Source: Hydractinia symbiolongicarpus (Eukaryota; Cnidaria; Hydrozoa; Anthoathecata; Hydractiniidae). From it: a stretch of 64,000 bases of DNA. Under the pieces are notes generated by a model. It was not told the origin of the DNA and made no database searches. It was given only the letters and a program-made list of their open reading frames with translations. The stretch covers positions 5,580,001-5,644,000 of the forward strand of contig NC_079883.1 in the NCBI RefSeq assembly GCF_029227915.1, in the 5' to 3' direction. How positions within the stretch are numbered: position 1 is the stretch's first letter; each line of letters starts with the position of its first letter. Below are positions 39,125 through 49,058 of this stretch, piece after piece. The translations under genes and the position numbers were made by a program.

Positions 39125-41893
39125 AAAATTGAAATTTCGAGGAATTTTCCGCTCAAGAAAATCTCACAAATCAATTTTGAAAAATAAATGCGTAGTGCGT
39201 AACAAATATTATTGCCTATCTGAATAGCAAATTATGTCGTGTCTAACTTCAGTCTTGGTCATGAATGGCGTGCAATCGCACGCACACGCCTCCGCACACG
39301 CCATGTAAAATTCGGGCATGCTCAGCTCTTTATCACATGCCTCGTTCTACTTCGTACACACGCCAAGCAGATTTGAGCTATTTTAGAGTAATCCCTTACC
39401 CAAACTTTACCCAATACATAATTGTTCTTCCGTGTTAAAATGTATCTCTAAAATGTATTTCTATTAAATACCCACCTTCATTAAAATTGCTGACGTGAGA
39501 TACATTTCAAATGTTTTGCGTCGGCATTGCGTCGACAATATTTTTTTTGTTTTTCAGCTGGCAAAAAGAGGAAACTCAATTGAGAGTCTTCGCAGAACAT
39601 TTCTTCTCACAAAACCGAGGGCAGGGCTTACTTATTGCCTGCTGTGTCGTGTGGAAGAGAGAACTTCTGGACTTCTTTTTAATACGATATACATTCTTGT
39701 CGATCATTATTACGAAATGAAAGGCACCGCAATTTTTCTGCTGCTTGAATAATTTTAGTTAGTGACATGTTTATTTTATGTTTACTTTTTTTTTTTTTTC
39801 ATGAGTTGAATTAATAAATTTATTTGATCCATCAGTTTCGAATGAAATAAACCACCCGTCGATCAAAGATCAAATAACCTTTTTGTGTGACGTGAAAAAA
39901 ATAGGTGAGAAAAATGCAGCATAACATGTTTACTTCAATCAAGCAAAAGACGTTCTAATTGAACGTTCAATCGAACGAACAACGTTCTAAGTATCCACGG
40001 GGGAGCGTTCATCTTTATTTAAAAATCACAGTAAAATTAGCCACAGTGCTTTGTCTTTCCAGCTCAAATTCATCAGTGGAGCGTGTGTTTAGTACACTAA
40101 CGATTTTATTGTCGGATCGTCGACTCCGAATGAAACACAACACGATGGGGGAGTCATTGTTAATTGCTGCGAATAACTCCCTGTGGAGTGATGGAGAGAA
40201 AGAAGAAATTTTGAACAGCGCAGTCGATTCATACATGCAGAAGAGGAGGTTTGTCAGCATGGAGACACCTGTTCTAGTAACAGGTATGGATCACGATACA
40301 CGCAACAGCGACAACGAAGAGAGTAACGAGAGTAGTGATAGTTATGAAACAGACAGTGATGTATAAATAATCTTTAAGTTCGTTAAAAATATATACCAAA
40401 ACTTTGTATATTTATAGAGACAACAGCACGTGGGTTTCGTTTTTAAAGTTGTTTAAATAACACTTGCATCCATTAAATCCATGATAAAATGTCTATTCCG
40501 CCTGTAAGTGCATATTTGCAGACTTGCTTCATCCGTGCTCTGTCGGTGTTCACCTCCGCATTAGTTAAGAACCGCATGGCTGAATTTCTTGGTAAGACCT
40601 GGTTACCAACGACGAAGGGGCCAGGCAAAAGAGATTTATGTCTACGTAGTTCTTTTAACTAAGTCAGGAGTCGGTGAATTAGCTAGAATGGGGAGGTTGG
40701 CTATGAATAGACTTGCTTATGGATTAAAAAGGCCAGGATTATTCAATAATTCTTAGATCTAAAAGTAATCTGTTAACGGAGGTGCTCGGTTCTTCCCGTA
40801 CCTCACGTAATTTAGGTACACGATAGGGCGTAGGAACGCGATCGCGTACCTCAAAATGAGAAGCCTGCATTTACTACTTGGTTGTTTGGGGTCTGGTTCA
40901 AAGTTGGTTATATATTTTTCACATGCTTCATTCAATATGGCAGCTTGTTGTGAACATGGTTTGTAAACATTTTGTTGCTAAAATAAATAAGTCAACAAAC
41001 CAAAAAGAAGCAAATAAAAAGTAAAAAACAATTCTTCAAAAACTCCGCGCTGCCGCTCACCTGAATGTAATAATTGCACGCCAAAATCATAAGCTAGGCG
41101 TGCGATACTGATCGCACGCCTGTATTAGTGTAGGCGTACGTACAACTGCACGTGGGTGCAAATATTCATGACCAAGACTGAACTTCGTAACAAAAATCAC
41201 AATTTGATAGACAGCTTTTTGTAAACTTTATTCGCAAGTTTGTTTGCGTATATCATACGTCTTGTTTCTCATTGAGACTGAAGGAAAGGCCACTCATCTT
41301 AAGATAAGGCCACTCAACAAATCAGAGGTTCTGTTCATATACTCTTAAAGGACGTCACATGCTCAGCCCCTAAAACTAGCGTCGGCATTCGGCACTGCCA
41401 AAGTGATTGCCGACGTAAAATGAGAAAATACCGTAGTTGCGTCGGCAAAAAAATTGCCGACGTAATTTTGTTGTGAAATTTTTAAATACAACAATTCATT
41501 TTCAACATCAACGAAGAAAAAAATTAACAAAGAATTAATTTTTATTTTGGCGGACTTTTAAGAACATGTGATCATGTATATTTCTATCGTACCTGCTCAC
41601 ATATTATCACCTGGTTTCTACTACCATTTTTTTTGAAAAACAAACTTTTCAACTGATCGCATGTTATTCTTTGTAATATTAAAGCCTTTGTGGTGAATTT
41701 TTACATCACAATTTCTCTGGCGTAATATGAAAACTAGCATACATTTTTCTCGAGTTCCTTATCCTAAAAGAAACCAGGTCTCCACCTGGGAATGCACACG
41801 GGAATCCACACAGTATTCAGCGGGTGGTTTATTTCATTCGAAACTAAACGGATGGAATAATTTCCTGAATTCACGAAAATAAAATAAAAAAGT
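39125..41893. repeat. 2,769-bp tandem duplication, copy 2
   Basis: Second copy at a constant offset of 2,769. It stops about five bases before the start codon of the BED-like ORF at 41898, which therefore occurs only once. Confidence 0.93.
39959..40366 (+). pseudogene. hAT transposase C-terminal fragment, copy 2
   Basis: Identical in sequence to the fragment at 37190-37597, as part of the second 2,769-bp unit. The same VERVFSTL motif and acidic tail are present, and the same absence of the catalytic core. Confidence 0.8.
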
Positions 41894-42794
41894 AAACATG
41901 GTGAAAAAGAAAACAGTTCTTTCGTGGAATTTTCCTGAGTTAGGGCTTGAATCGGAAAATGACTCTAATGAAATTGCTAAAGTGCTTTGCAAAGTTTGTA
42001 GATGTCATTATCAAAACAACAAAAATAGTGAAAATTTAAAGGAACTGTGGCAAGCAGAATCAAATAATGTTAATTGTGATATTGTTTGAGCTTCCCCCAC
42101 TCATTGCGACTGAAGAATAATTACACTCGATTTTCAGTAAGTTAGGTCATTATCACTAAAATTATTCACGTTACAGAAATACCGTGGTGCCATTTGATTC
42201 GTAATAACAATAATCAAAAAAATTGTATAACGTATTAAAAAGAAGTCCGGTAGTTCTCTCTCCCACACGACACAGCAGGCAATGAGTCAGCCCTGCCCTC
42301 GGTTTTGTGAGGAGAGATGTTCTGCGAAGACTCTATAAATTGAGTCTCCTGTACAGTTTTGCTTCATGGTGAACTGTGCCGGTGACAAGCATTTTCGAAA
42401 CATGTCACAGGCGACTTTTGCGATATACAACTTATTGAATGCCCTGACCTTCAGTTCGTAAATAGCACGTGCACAATGTACTTTCTAATGAGTTCGTCTC
42501 GAAACATATAGAAAGCCAGTTGGCAGTGAACTATTAACTTAACGAAGTACAGCATCGGGAAAGTAGGTCATGGGACTTGTAGTCCGTTTCCATTTGTCAT
42601 TGTCTTAGGAAATCAATACATCGAATTTATGTGAGGTCTAGCCCCAATACAAGGTGAATGACGAAAGTTTTTGCCAGCTGAAAAATTTTACTACAAAAAA
42701 AAATGGCGACGCAATGCCGACGCAAATCAGTTGAAATGTATCTCATGTCGGCAGTTTTATTGCCGACGTAAAAAAATTCTAATTTTAAGGGCTG
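41364..42794. mobile_element. hAT transposon relic with imperfect terminal inverted repeats
   Basis: The left end CAGCCCCTAAAACTAG at 41364 matches the complement of the right end CTAATTTTAAGGGCTG (42779-42794) at 14 of 16 positions. Both ends carry subterminal GTCGGCA / TGCCGAC repeats (41,381-41,463 and 42,708-42,772), a feature of hAT transposase binding. CATGCT adjoins both ends, as a degraded 8-bp target duplication. Inside are the N-terminal BED-like ORF and, in inverted orientation (42,185-42,735), sequence related to 36,720-36,975. The same left end also occurs at 38595 in the first tandem unit. Confidence 0.7.
41898..42089 (+). pseudogene. hAT transposase N-terminal (BED-finger-like) fragment
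   Basis: 63 residues from an ATG five bases after the tandem duplication ends. It contains W-N-F then VLCKVCRCHYQNN, the start of a BED-type zinc finger (C-x2-C), as at the N-terminus of many hAT transposases. The distal His/Cys ligands and the rest of the transposase are missing after the stop. Position inside the terminal repeats at 41364 and 42794 supports the reading. Confidence 0.6.
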
Positions 42795-45660
42795 CATGCT
42801 ACAGTTTACATGGCAAATAAAGCATATGAGAAAATCACAAAATTGAATATACAAAGATCTAAGATATTTTAGATGGAAGACCAAAAAAATTAGTATATAT
42901 GTGTACCTGTTGCCACACCATCTTTTTTAACAAATCGAGCTTGAATATCCCTATTTGCTGACTTTAAATTTGTTTCTTTCTTCTTAAACATTGTTAGAGT
43001 GAATATGAATTAATACTGCCGATGCTGAATATTAACTGCCACAATTACATGTTTATGTAATCTGTTAAAAATACGAATTTGCATACAAAATAATCATACA
43101 ATAACAACATATGTGAAGATTAAAATGCATCTCTGCAGGCCATTTCTTAAGATTTAAGGTAGACGTGGAAAGAATTGCATGCCTCAATAACTTTTTAATT
43201 AGGCAAAAGTAAGAATGAAATTCCTTCATACAGCACAGGGCAATTTTTTGGCGTAGGGAACGAAAAATAGCAAGTTCTGTTAAAGCTCATGGCTGGGAAT
43301 TTAGACCCATGTACAAACAAAATGACCCATGTGGAACAAATAATGTTTAGTGTAAATTACCCACAAGTAAAACAAAATCAATTAAAATAGGGTTTTGCAA
43401 AAGTAAAAAGGCTTTAAGACAGGGTATATATACATATCCCTCAATATTTGTGAAGGCTAACTATGTATATAAAACATGCACATCCATCAAATTAAAAAAT
43501 CTAGAGTAAACAACTAGAGTATTTAATGCTCATTTTGAGCTACACAGGCCCAATTAGGGTGTTCGCTCCCAGACAACTCCCTGCAATGTCTAACAACCCA
43601 CCATCACCAACAGCCCACCATAACAGTGTACCATCTCTCCAATTTCCCTTACATGGCTTGGGTTACATTCTCTTGAAAAATGAATTGCTGCCAACAGAAA
43701 TCAAACCCTCTCCTGCACAAAGTATGAGAGTTATAACCACTAAGCTACAGTGCCATAAATTACCATTTAAATTAACCAACCATCACACAACAGTCTAAAA
43801 TCAGACTGTAATGTTTAAGCTTGTGCAAAAAAGCCACAAAACAAAGCCTTAAAGCCACAAAGATGTGAAGCCACAAGGCAGGGAAGTAAAGTCACAAGAC
43901 ATGGGAAGCCATAGAGATGTTAAAAGAGTAGTTAAAAAGAGAACTTTTTGTCCCACTGAAAAAGTCTTCTCGGAAAAGTTTTTCTAAAGGGTTTTCAAAA
44001 TATATACTTGTATTAGTATCCTGTTTTGCTGGATGATGGGTAATACATGGAGAGACAAGAGAAAGTATTGTAAATTTGCATACGTTGCTGTTAAAACATA
44101 GAAAGAACGATTAGCTAGCATTAACAGTTTGCATTGAAAATATAGCTATTAGCTAGTTACTAGCTCTCTATATAAGTATGCTCTTGTTTTATACTTTATA
44201 ATAACACTTTTGGGTACAATGTGTTTTAAATAAAATATACTGCTAATATACTGCCACTTTAGAAGATCCCCCGCTTTGTCCATACACTAAACAAAACAAA
44301 TCAACAACAACAAAAAAAAAAAAAAACAGAAACACACTACTTCCCGCCGCCATTTACCGTTTATGCAGCTAATGAATTGTAAGGACCAGAATCATTACTT
44401 AGCGTAACGCAACGAATCACAACCCTTCTCCCCATGGCCGTTTACTCGACAAAACATGAAAGCAAGCTCTACCCATTAGAAGCAACGGGTTAACAAATTT
44501 TATTTTGTATAATCGCTGTTAATGTCATCAAAGCTCCTAAAACAAACTATATTCTTCATTTTTCCTCTCTGCTTTTAGTGAATTTTTCCACACGGGCTTA
44601 TCGACTAGTCTTATGTAGTAATTAATATGCCTGAGTACATGTGTTTGTAAGGGGGAAAGGTGATACTCATTTTTTTTTTCGTTAAAGAATAAGCGATCAA
44701 CTATATGTGAAATGGCAAACGTTATTCACCCTATTCTGACATAACATCACAACTTCCATATCAGTAGATCGACGTGTTTTTATTTAAGATGGCATAGCCT
44801 TTGTAAAACTAAACACCTTCGAAACAGATGTCAATATCTGACGTCACCTTCTACGCGGGTAACTAGGAACTATCTCGTACCAAAATGAGAACAATTTCCT
44901 GAAGCTGGGTCAATCCGCCCGTTTCGGGACAGACGGGTTATTGACATCATCAAAAATACCTCTACAACCGTTCGTTATCTTCATATCTGTGTTTCAAGCT
45001 CTATGATAAAAGCAACTGTTGAACAAATATCTTGCGTGTTGATGGTTTATTCTGATGTCACCACAAAATACAAGTGACGCTCCTTTTGTACTGTCTTTAG
45101 CCTAAGCAGCTTATTCCGCGGGCGTATCGACTAGTATGACAATATTTTTAATACTTAATGACAATGACTGACCAAAAAAATTGCAATATTTTAAAAATCA
45201 AAAATAATGCATAGGGTATGTTACTACAAATTGACTAACTTGTTGATGCTGTTAAAGACAGACAAAACGCTATACAACAGAAATGCATGACTGTTGGAGA
45301 ATAAATTTTTAAACAAGACAAAGCCTTGGTAAAAGAGATGTTGCGGGGAGGGAACTCAGAGTAGTTTAGGGCCATCATTTGATTCCATGGAGTACTTAAA
45401 TTACCTTAGCGCCGCTGTAGTAGTGTATGTCTTTACTATTAGTTCGAATTTGAAATAACTGTCGTTTCTTTATTTGTTTTACTATCTCCAAATCGTTGAC
45501 GGGGTTGCCATAATGCCGACGTTATAAGCCAACTTAAGTTATTGTTTTATATAAGAACAGACAAGTAAATGATAACAAAGAAGAACCGCTGCGCACTGTA
45601 ACAATCGTGTTTAAAGGAGTTACTTCAAAACCATGAAAAACGCTTAAGAAACCTGAACAG
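42795..45660. other. Intergenic stretch between hAT relic and Polinton
   Basis: Contains the tRNA-derived SINE listed separately and a poly-A run near 44,311-44,327. No coding exon recognised. This is the left host flank of the Polinton, ending CCTGAACAG. Confidence 0.45.
43556..43754 (-). repeat. tRNA-derived SINE
   Basis: Read on the minus strand from 43754 it begins GGCACTGTAGCTTAGTGGTT. That contains an A-box (TAGCTTAGTGGT, complement of 43736-43747). About 30 bases on is a B-box-like word, GGTTTGATTTC (complement of 43697-43707). This is the internal RNA polymerase III promoter of a tRNA-like head. It does not fold as a complete tRNA and has an unrelated tail, as expected for a SINE. 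Confidence 0.6.
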
Positions 45661-45751
45661 AGCTAGAATAAGGGATGAATTAAAGTACAGTTTAGGTTTT
45701 CGACGGTCAAAACCCTATTAAAAAACGCTGCCTTTAGACCCCCTAAAACAG

Positions 45752-45886
45752 CTGTGACGTCACAGATTTCATCATGCCTCAAATGAGTAAACAAGTCACG
45801 TGACATCATGACGGCACTCGACAAAACTGCTGACATCAACAAATCCGCAAATCTGTTTGAGTAGAAAGGGGAATTCCCTACTCAAA
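45752..45886 (+). promoter_or_regulatory. Cluster of transcription-factor-like palindromes in left TIR (CRE, E-box, kB)
   Basis: CTGTGACGTCACAG (45752-45765) contains the CRE TGACGTCA. GTCACGTGAC (45795-45804) contains the E-box CACGTG. GGGGAATTCCC (45868-45878) fits the NF-kB consensus GGGRNNYYCC and sits between the 9-bp inverted arms TTTGAGTAG and CTACTCAAA. The cluster lies just upstream of the first gene at 45922. Binding by host factors is inferred from consensus words only. Confidence 0.5.
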
Positions 45887-45921
45887 TTGCGACGGTTGTT
45901 AGTTGAATGTACGTATAATAA

Positions 45922-46161
45922 ATGTCAAGCAACGATAAAAAGACGCTAGATTGGTACGCAGTTTTTATACTTGTAACGTTTTTTGGAGGTGTGGGAGCTG
46001 TCCTAGCCCTCACTTCTACCGCACTTGTGATAGCTGTCCTAGCCCTCTCCTCTACCGCACTTGTGATGAAAAGTGCGAAAGAAGAAGAAGAGTGCGGGAG
46101 GCTTATCAACGATCTAGTAGAGAGAATTGACGATCTAGAAGAAATGGTGCGCAAAAACTAA
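45922..46161 (+). CDS. Small Polinton membrane protein, left TIR copy 1
   Basis: 79 residues: a short polar N-terminus (MSSNDKKTLDWY), a long hydrophobic segment with one or two membrane helices (FILVTFFGGVGAVLAL, then LVIAVLALSSTALVM), and a charged C-terminal helix with heptad-like pattern (LINDLVERIDDLEEMV), probably a coiled coil. The internal duplication TSTALVIA / SSTALVM adds length. The ATG directly follows TATAATAA. It is the first gene after the terminal regulatory cluster. Function unknown; membrane placement and coiled coil suggest a virion or assembly role. Confidence 0.65.
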   Translation: MSSNDKKTLDWYAVFILVTFFGGVGAVLALTSTALVIAVLALSSTALVMKSAKEEEECGRLINDLVERIDDLEEMVRKN

Positions 46162-46222
46162 ATAAAAAGTCTCAAAATTGTTGCAGATACCGACAGAAAC
46201 AAACGTATTGCTGGTATAATAA

Positions 46223-46438
46223 ATGTCAAGCAACGATAAAAAGACATCGCTGGATTGGTACACAAATTTTATGCTTGTAACGTTTTTTGGAAGTGTGGGA
46301 TATGCCCTAGCCCTCACCTCTACCGCACTTGTGATAAAAAGTGCGAAAGAAGAAGAGTGTGAGAGTGATATCAACGCTCTAGTAGAGAGAATTAAAGAAC
46401 TAGAAGAAACAAATGGACAAACTGCGACAAGAAGCTAA
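46223..46438 (+). CDS. Small Polinton membrane protein, left TIR copy 2
   Basis: 71 residues and clearly a paralogue of the ORF at 45922: same start MSSNDKKT, one hydrophobic segment (FMLVTFFGSVGYALAL) and a C-terminal coiled-coil-like helix (INALVERIKELEETN). It also follows TATAATAA directly. The tandem pair arose by duplication within the left repeat, since the right repeat holds one gene combining parts of both. The last bases overlap the start of the SAP-like ORF in another frame. Confidence 0.65.
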   Translation: MSSNDKKTSLDWYTNFMLVTFFGSVGYALALTSTALVIKSAKEEECESDINALVERIKELEETNGQTATRS

Positions 46439-46544
46439 AGCCCTAGGTCTCAAAGGGTACTCTACGTTGAAGCGAATGAACCTTATCGAAGCCATACGCA
46501 AAGTCAAGTATAAGGATGCGGGTGGAGACTCTAAGTATCGCTGA
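46413..46544 (+). CDS. 43-residue SAP/HeH-like protein, left TIR
   Basis: From ATG at 46413 the frame encodes LRQEAKALGLKGYSTLKRMN then LIEAIR and a short basic tail, ending TGA at 46542-46544. The helix-G-Y-S-helix pattern (L...ALGLKGYS.LK...LI.AI) is that of SAP, HeH or Rho-N-type DNA/RNA-binding helices. The frame is kept intact in both TIRs with only three or so amino-acid differences, which supports a real gene. It overlaps the preceding membrane-protein ORF by 26 bases and the convergent TIR gene by 14. A role in binding element ends is an inference. Confidence 0.6.
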   Translation: MDKLRQEAKALGLKGYSTLKRMNLIEAIRKVKYKDAGGDSKYR

Positions 46545-47170
46545 CATACTGCGCAGATTGAAGTTTTTTCATAAGCTCCTCTTTGGCCTCCTCACGCCCC
46601 TTTGCGACAAGCTGCTGTCGCTCCCGATCATTGATGGAATCTACGATCTTCCTCGTTCGTTGTCGGACCTGCTCCTTCAGCAACATGTAGCGTTGCTTCT
46701 CCTGCATGATTAGGTTGAACTCATAATCACTAATCACATCGTTCTCCACAGCCTTTGAGATGAGGTCGACAACGGAGTTCAACTTAGTCTCTGCTAAGAG
46801 TCTGATGCCCTCATGCTTCTTTGACTTAACGTCTAGCCTCTTCCCCGCATTCCGTAAACCTGCCTGCCCTAGTCCTACAGCGATCGTGATACCACCCATC
46901 GCCACAGCTAGCGGTACACCTATTCCGGACAGCATACTACCAATCCCCACACCTGAAGTTATAATACTTACAGCTAGCAATCCATGATCAGTGAATCTAA
47001 CCCACGTACCATGCATCTTGAACTTTTTGGCGAGTTTGTCACGCCCTTTGATCTCACCACGCAAGTACTGTTCCATCTCCTCGATCTTCTTGAGTCTGTG
47101 TACCTGACTTTCTTCAGGCTCATGCTCAGGAGCACTCGGTAAGCTCGGATAACTTCATTATGTCACTCAT
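46531..47170 (-). pseudogene. TIR-encoded Polinton protein, left copy (frameshifted near start)
   Basis: The long open part has a basic start, then a Gly-rich hydrophobic double segment (LLAVSIITSGVGIGSMLSGI and VPLAVAMGGITIAVGL). A charged helical C-terminal half follows (YMLLKEQVRQRTRKIV). It resembles a membrane-inserting protein with a coiled-coil tail; I cannot name the family. The start expected by comparison with the right copy is ATG at 47170, after AATAAAG. The left copy lacks two bases near 47,148, so its first codons are out of frame with the rest; an internal ATG at 47076 leaves 181 residues open. The right copy has different breaks. Confidence 0.7.
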
Positions 47171-47172
47171 CT

Positions 47173-47844
47173 TTATTCTATGAGTAAGTGCATCGTAATT
47201 CCAACGAACGAAACGTTCTTTTCATGATGATGCTCGTGCGTCAGCATGAACTCCAGTCTGTCTGTTGAGCCTTTCAAAGGAAGGTAGATTGGAGTGTCAA
47301 AACTCCATGTAAGCATGTATCCCCATGCGTTTAACTCTTTGGTTGGAAGCAAAGCAAGCATTTTTGATTTCTTCCCATCGAGTAGGCAATCGTCTTCATC
47401 CAGCTGGGGGCAAACGAGTCTCAATCTTTGGTACACGTCAGTTTTGTAGAAGCTGTCATAGTCGCCTTTGGTAAAGTACTTTTTTGCAGGGTCGTAGGGT
47501 AGCCCCATAAGCTCCTGCAGTTTTCGATGGCTTACCACAGTATACCCGTCACTAACCCTAAGCCTGCAGAGTCCATTTTTTAATACAAACAATTTGATCT
47601 TGTCCCCTGCCTGACTATTGACGATGGTTGCCAAATCCTCTATCCTGTATAGACCGTTCATAATTTCAATTCTAGTCTCTGTCTGATCAGGCCCTGTCCT
47701 ACGAATAACAAAATCATTGTCACTGTAAAGGTTCAGCCATACGGGCCTGATACTTATCGACATCAGGGCAATTCTCGTGTCCTGCCCTAGGTAATCGTCA
47801 AAAATCGTAGGCTTCTCTATATCCGTGACATACAGCTGTTTCAT
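47173..47844 (-). CDS. Polinton protein, candidate minor capsid (penton-like) protein
   Basis: About 223 residues from ATG 47844, which follows TAAGAATAAAG; a start further upstream would run into the divergent gene. The N-terminal part (IALMSISIRPVWLNLYSDND, later IMNGLYRIEDLATIV) has the beta-rich look of a jelly-roll strand set, as in penton-like minor capsid proteins of Polintons and virophages. No cysteine or catalytic motif is evident. The last 14 codons (ending SFVGITMHLLIE) lie in the terminal repeat, and the opposite strand of the same sequence on the right side reads as the first codons of the polymerase frame. The frame is intact. The capsid role is a guess from position, length and strand pattern. 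Confidence 0.45.
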   Translation of the reverse strand: MKQLYVTDIEKPTIFDDYLGQDTRIALMSISIRPVWLNLYSDNDFVIRRTGPDQTETRIEIMNGLYRIEDLATIVNSQAGDKIKLFVLKNGLCRLRVSDGYTVVSHRKLQELMGLPYDPAKKYFTKGDYDSFYKTDVYQRLRLVCPQLDEDDCLLDGKKSKMLALLPTKELNAWGYMLTWSFDTPIYLPLKGSTDRLEFMLTHEHHHEKNVSFVGITMHLLIE

Positions 47845-47863
47845 CTTTATTCTTAAAGAAAAG
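47845..47863. promoter_or_regulatory. 19-bp bidirectional start region
   Basis: Only CTTTATTCTTAAAGAAAAG separates the start codons of two divergent genes (47844 minus, 47864 plus). It is a near-palindrome centred on TTAA, so each gene sees an (A)TAAA/AAAG-type motif directly before its ATG. Confidence 0.6.
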
Positions 47864-49036
47864 ATGAGCATTTACTCATACAACCCGAAAGCAAAGTATG
47901 CACCCAACCATGGGAGATATTTGGAGAGACTTAAGGATCTTTCAGTGCAGAACATCGTTATTGATGCTCAAGGGTCCTCGTTCAGGGTGAAATTTCCAGA
48001 CATCTTTGTCGACTATGAATTCTATTCCGGCACTAGCGGGCTAGTGAAGGAGTGGAACAGCCACCCTTTCAGTCTCTGGTCCACTCAACTTAACTTTGCT
48101 ACCTACTGTGCAACATCTGCTTGCGGTATTTCCATGCAGCATTTTACCTCCGAGCTGCCTATGGTTCGTGCCGTGTATCGATTTCACGCCTATTTTCAAA
48201 TCCGTAAAATTCTATCGGAGCTTGACATTTCTCTACCGGGCTCAGTTAGATTTCGACGTCTAAACAACCCGTTCAACAAACAAAAACTCCAGCAACTGGC
48301 TCGCGAGTTTGGAGAACCTGGTAGTGAGCAAGAGTGGAGGAACGAAACAATCTTCAGTAGTTGGCAACTTCATCGCAAAGATTATCCTGGTTCAGGCCCT
48401 AGCTATCTTGACGAGGACTCGTGGAGTCGCTGGATCATTGAGAAATCCCAGGGCCTCACTCGTATTGGTATTGAACGGTTATCCCAAACCGTGCGCTTCT
48501 ATGCCTACCTAATTCGCGAAAGCCAGGCAAATGCAAGATCTGAAATTATTGGAAATCAAGGCAGCGCAATTGATGCCCAACGCCTGTACCTGACGACATT
48601 TGAGGATGTGATAATTAGACTTAGCGACACGGGTAAGGAAATTGCGAAATTTCAAAATGTGCTGAAATATGCACGGTCCAAGGTGGATTTTAGTGTTGCT
48701 CATGGCGTCTATATGATTCCAAGTGACATGAGCCTTCATATTGGAAATGTTGAGAATTTTACAAACAAAATTTTGATTAGCAAGGATTATTTTTCAATCG
48801 GTATAAGTCCGAAGATTAATCGCCTAGCGGCCGTGTCAGCGGAAGGCCCGTCTCCGCAGGAGCACGCGAAGCAGGCTGACATTAAGCCTCCACAGCGCGT
48901 GAGCCATGAGAAGCACAAGACTACGCTAGCGACAGCTTACGCAATAGAGGCCGAAAAACACGATGATAACAAAGCTGCCTTAATTACAATGGGAGTATTA
49001 TCGATCCTAATGTACATTTGGTTAAAGAAATATTAG
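47864..49036 (+). CDS. Conserved-looking Polinton protein with C-terminal membrane anchor
   Basis: 390 residues from ATG 47864. The first 310 or so are globular and aromatic-rich (YSGTSGLVKEWNSHPFSLW, ATYCATSACGISMQHF, MVRAVYRFHAYFQIRKIL). A charged linker follows, and the end is a single hydrophobic helix (ALITMGVLSILMYIWLKKY), a tail anchor. The linker contains RLAAVSAEGPSPQE, which is repeated almost exactly, in DNA too, in the unrelated gene at 55161-55541. Proteins of this kind sit next to capsid genes in Polintons, but I know no proven function. The frame is intact and the leader is the 19-bp divergent region. Confidence 0.6.
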   Translation: MSIYSYNPKAKYAPNHGRYLERLKDLSVQNIVIDAQGSSFRVKFPDIFVDYEFYSGTSGLVKEWNSHPFSLWSTQLNFATYCATSACGISMQHFTSELPMVRAVYRFHAYFQIRKILSELDISLPGSVRFRRLNNPFNKQKLQQLAREFGEPGSEQEWRNETIFSSWQLHRKDYPGSGPSYLDEDSWSRWIIEKSQGLTRIGIERLSQTVRFYAYLIRESQANARSEIIGNQGSAIDAQRLYLTTFEDVIIRLSDTGKEIAKFQNVLKYARSKVDFSVAHGVYMIPSDMSLHIGNVENFTNKILISKDYFSIGISPKINRLAAVSAEGPSPQEHAKQADIKPPQRVSHEKHKTTLATAYAIEAEKHDDNKAALITMGVLSILMYIWLKKY

Positions 49037-49058
49037 TGCTCCGCGGGAGCACCAATAT

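Larger units (their letters stand above)
45661..47218 (+). repeat. Left terminal inverted repeat of the Polinton (about 1.56 kb)
   Basis: Matches the right repeat inverted, with scattered substitutions and small indels. It is about 270 bp longer because the small membrane-protein ORF is duplicated here (45922 and 46223) but single on the right. The inner edge is near 47,218 (complement of GAACGTTTCG). Confidence 0.9.
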
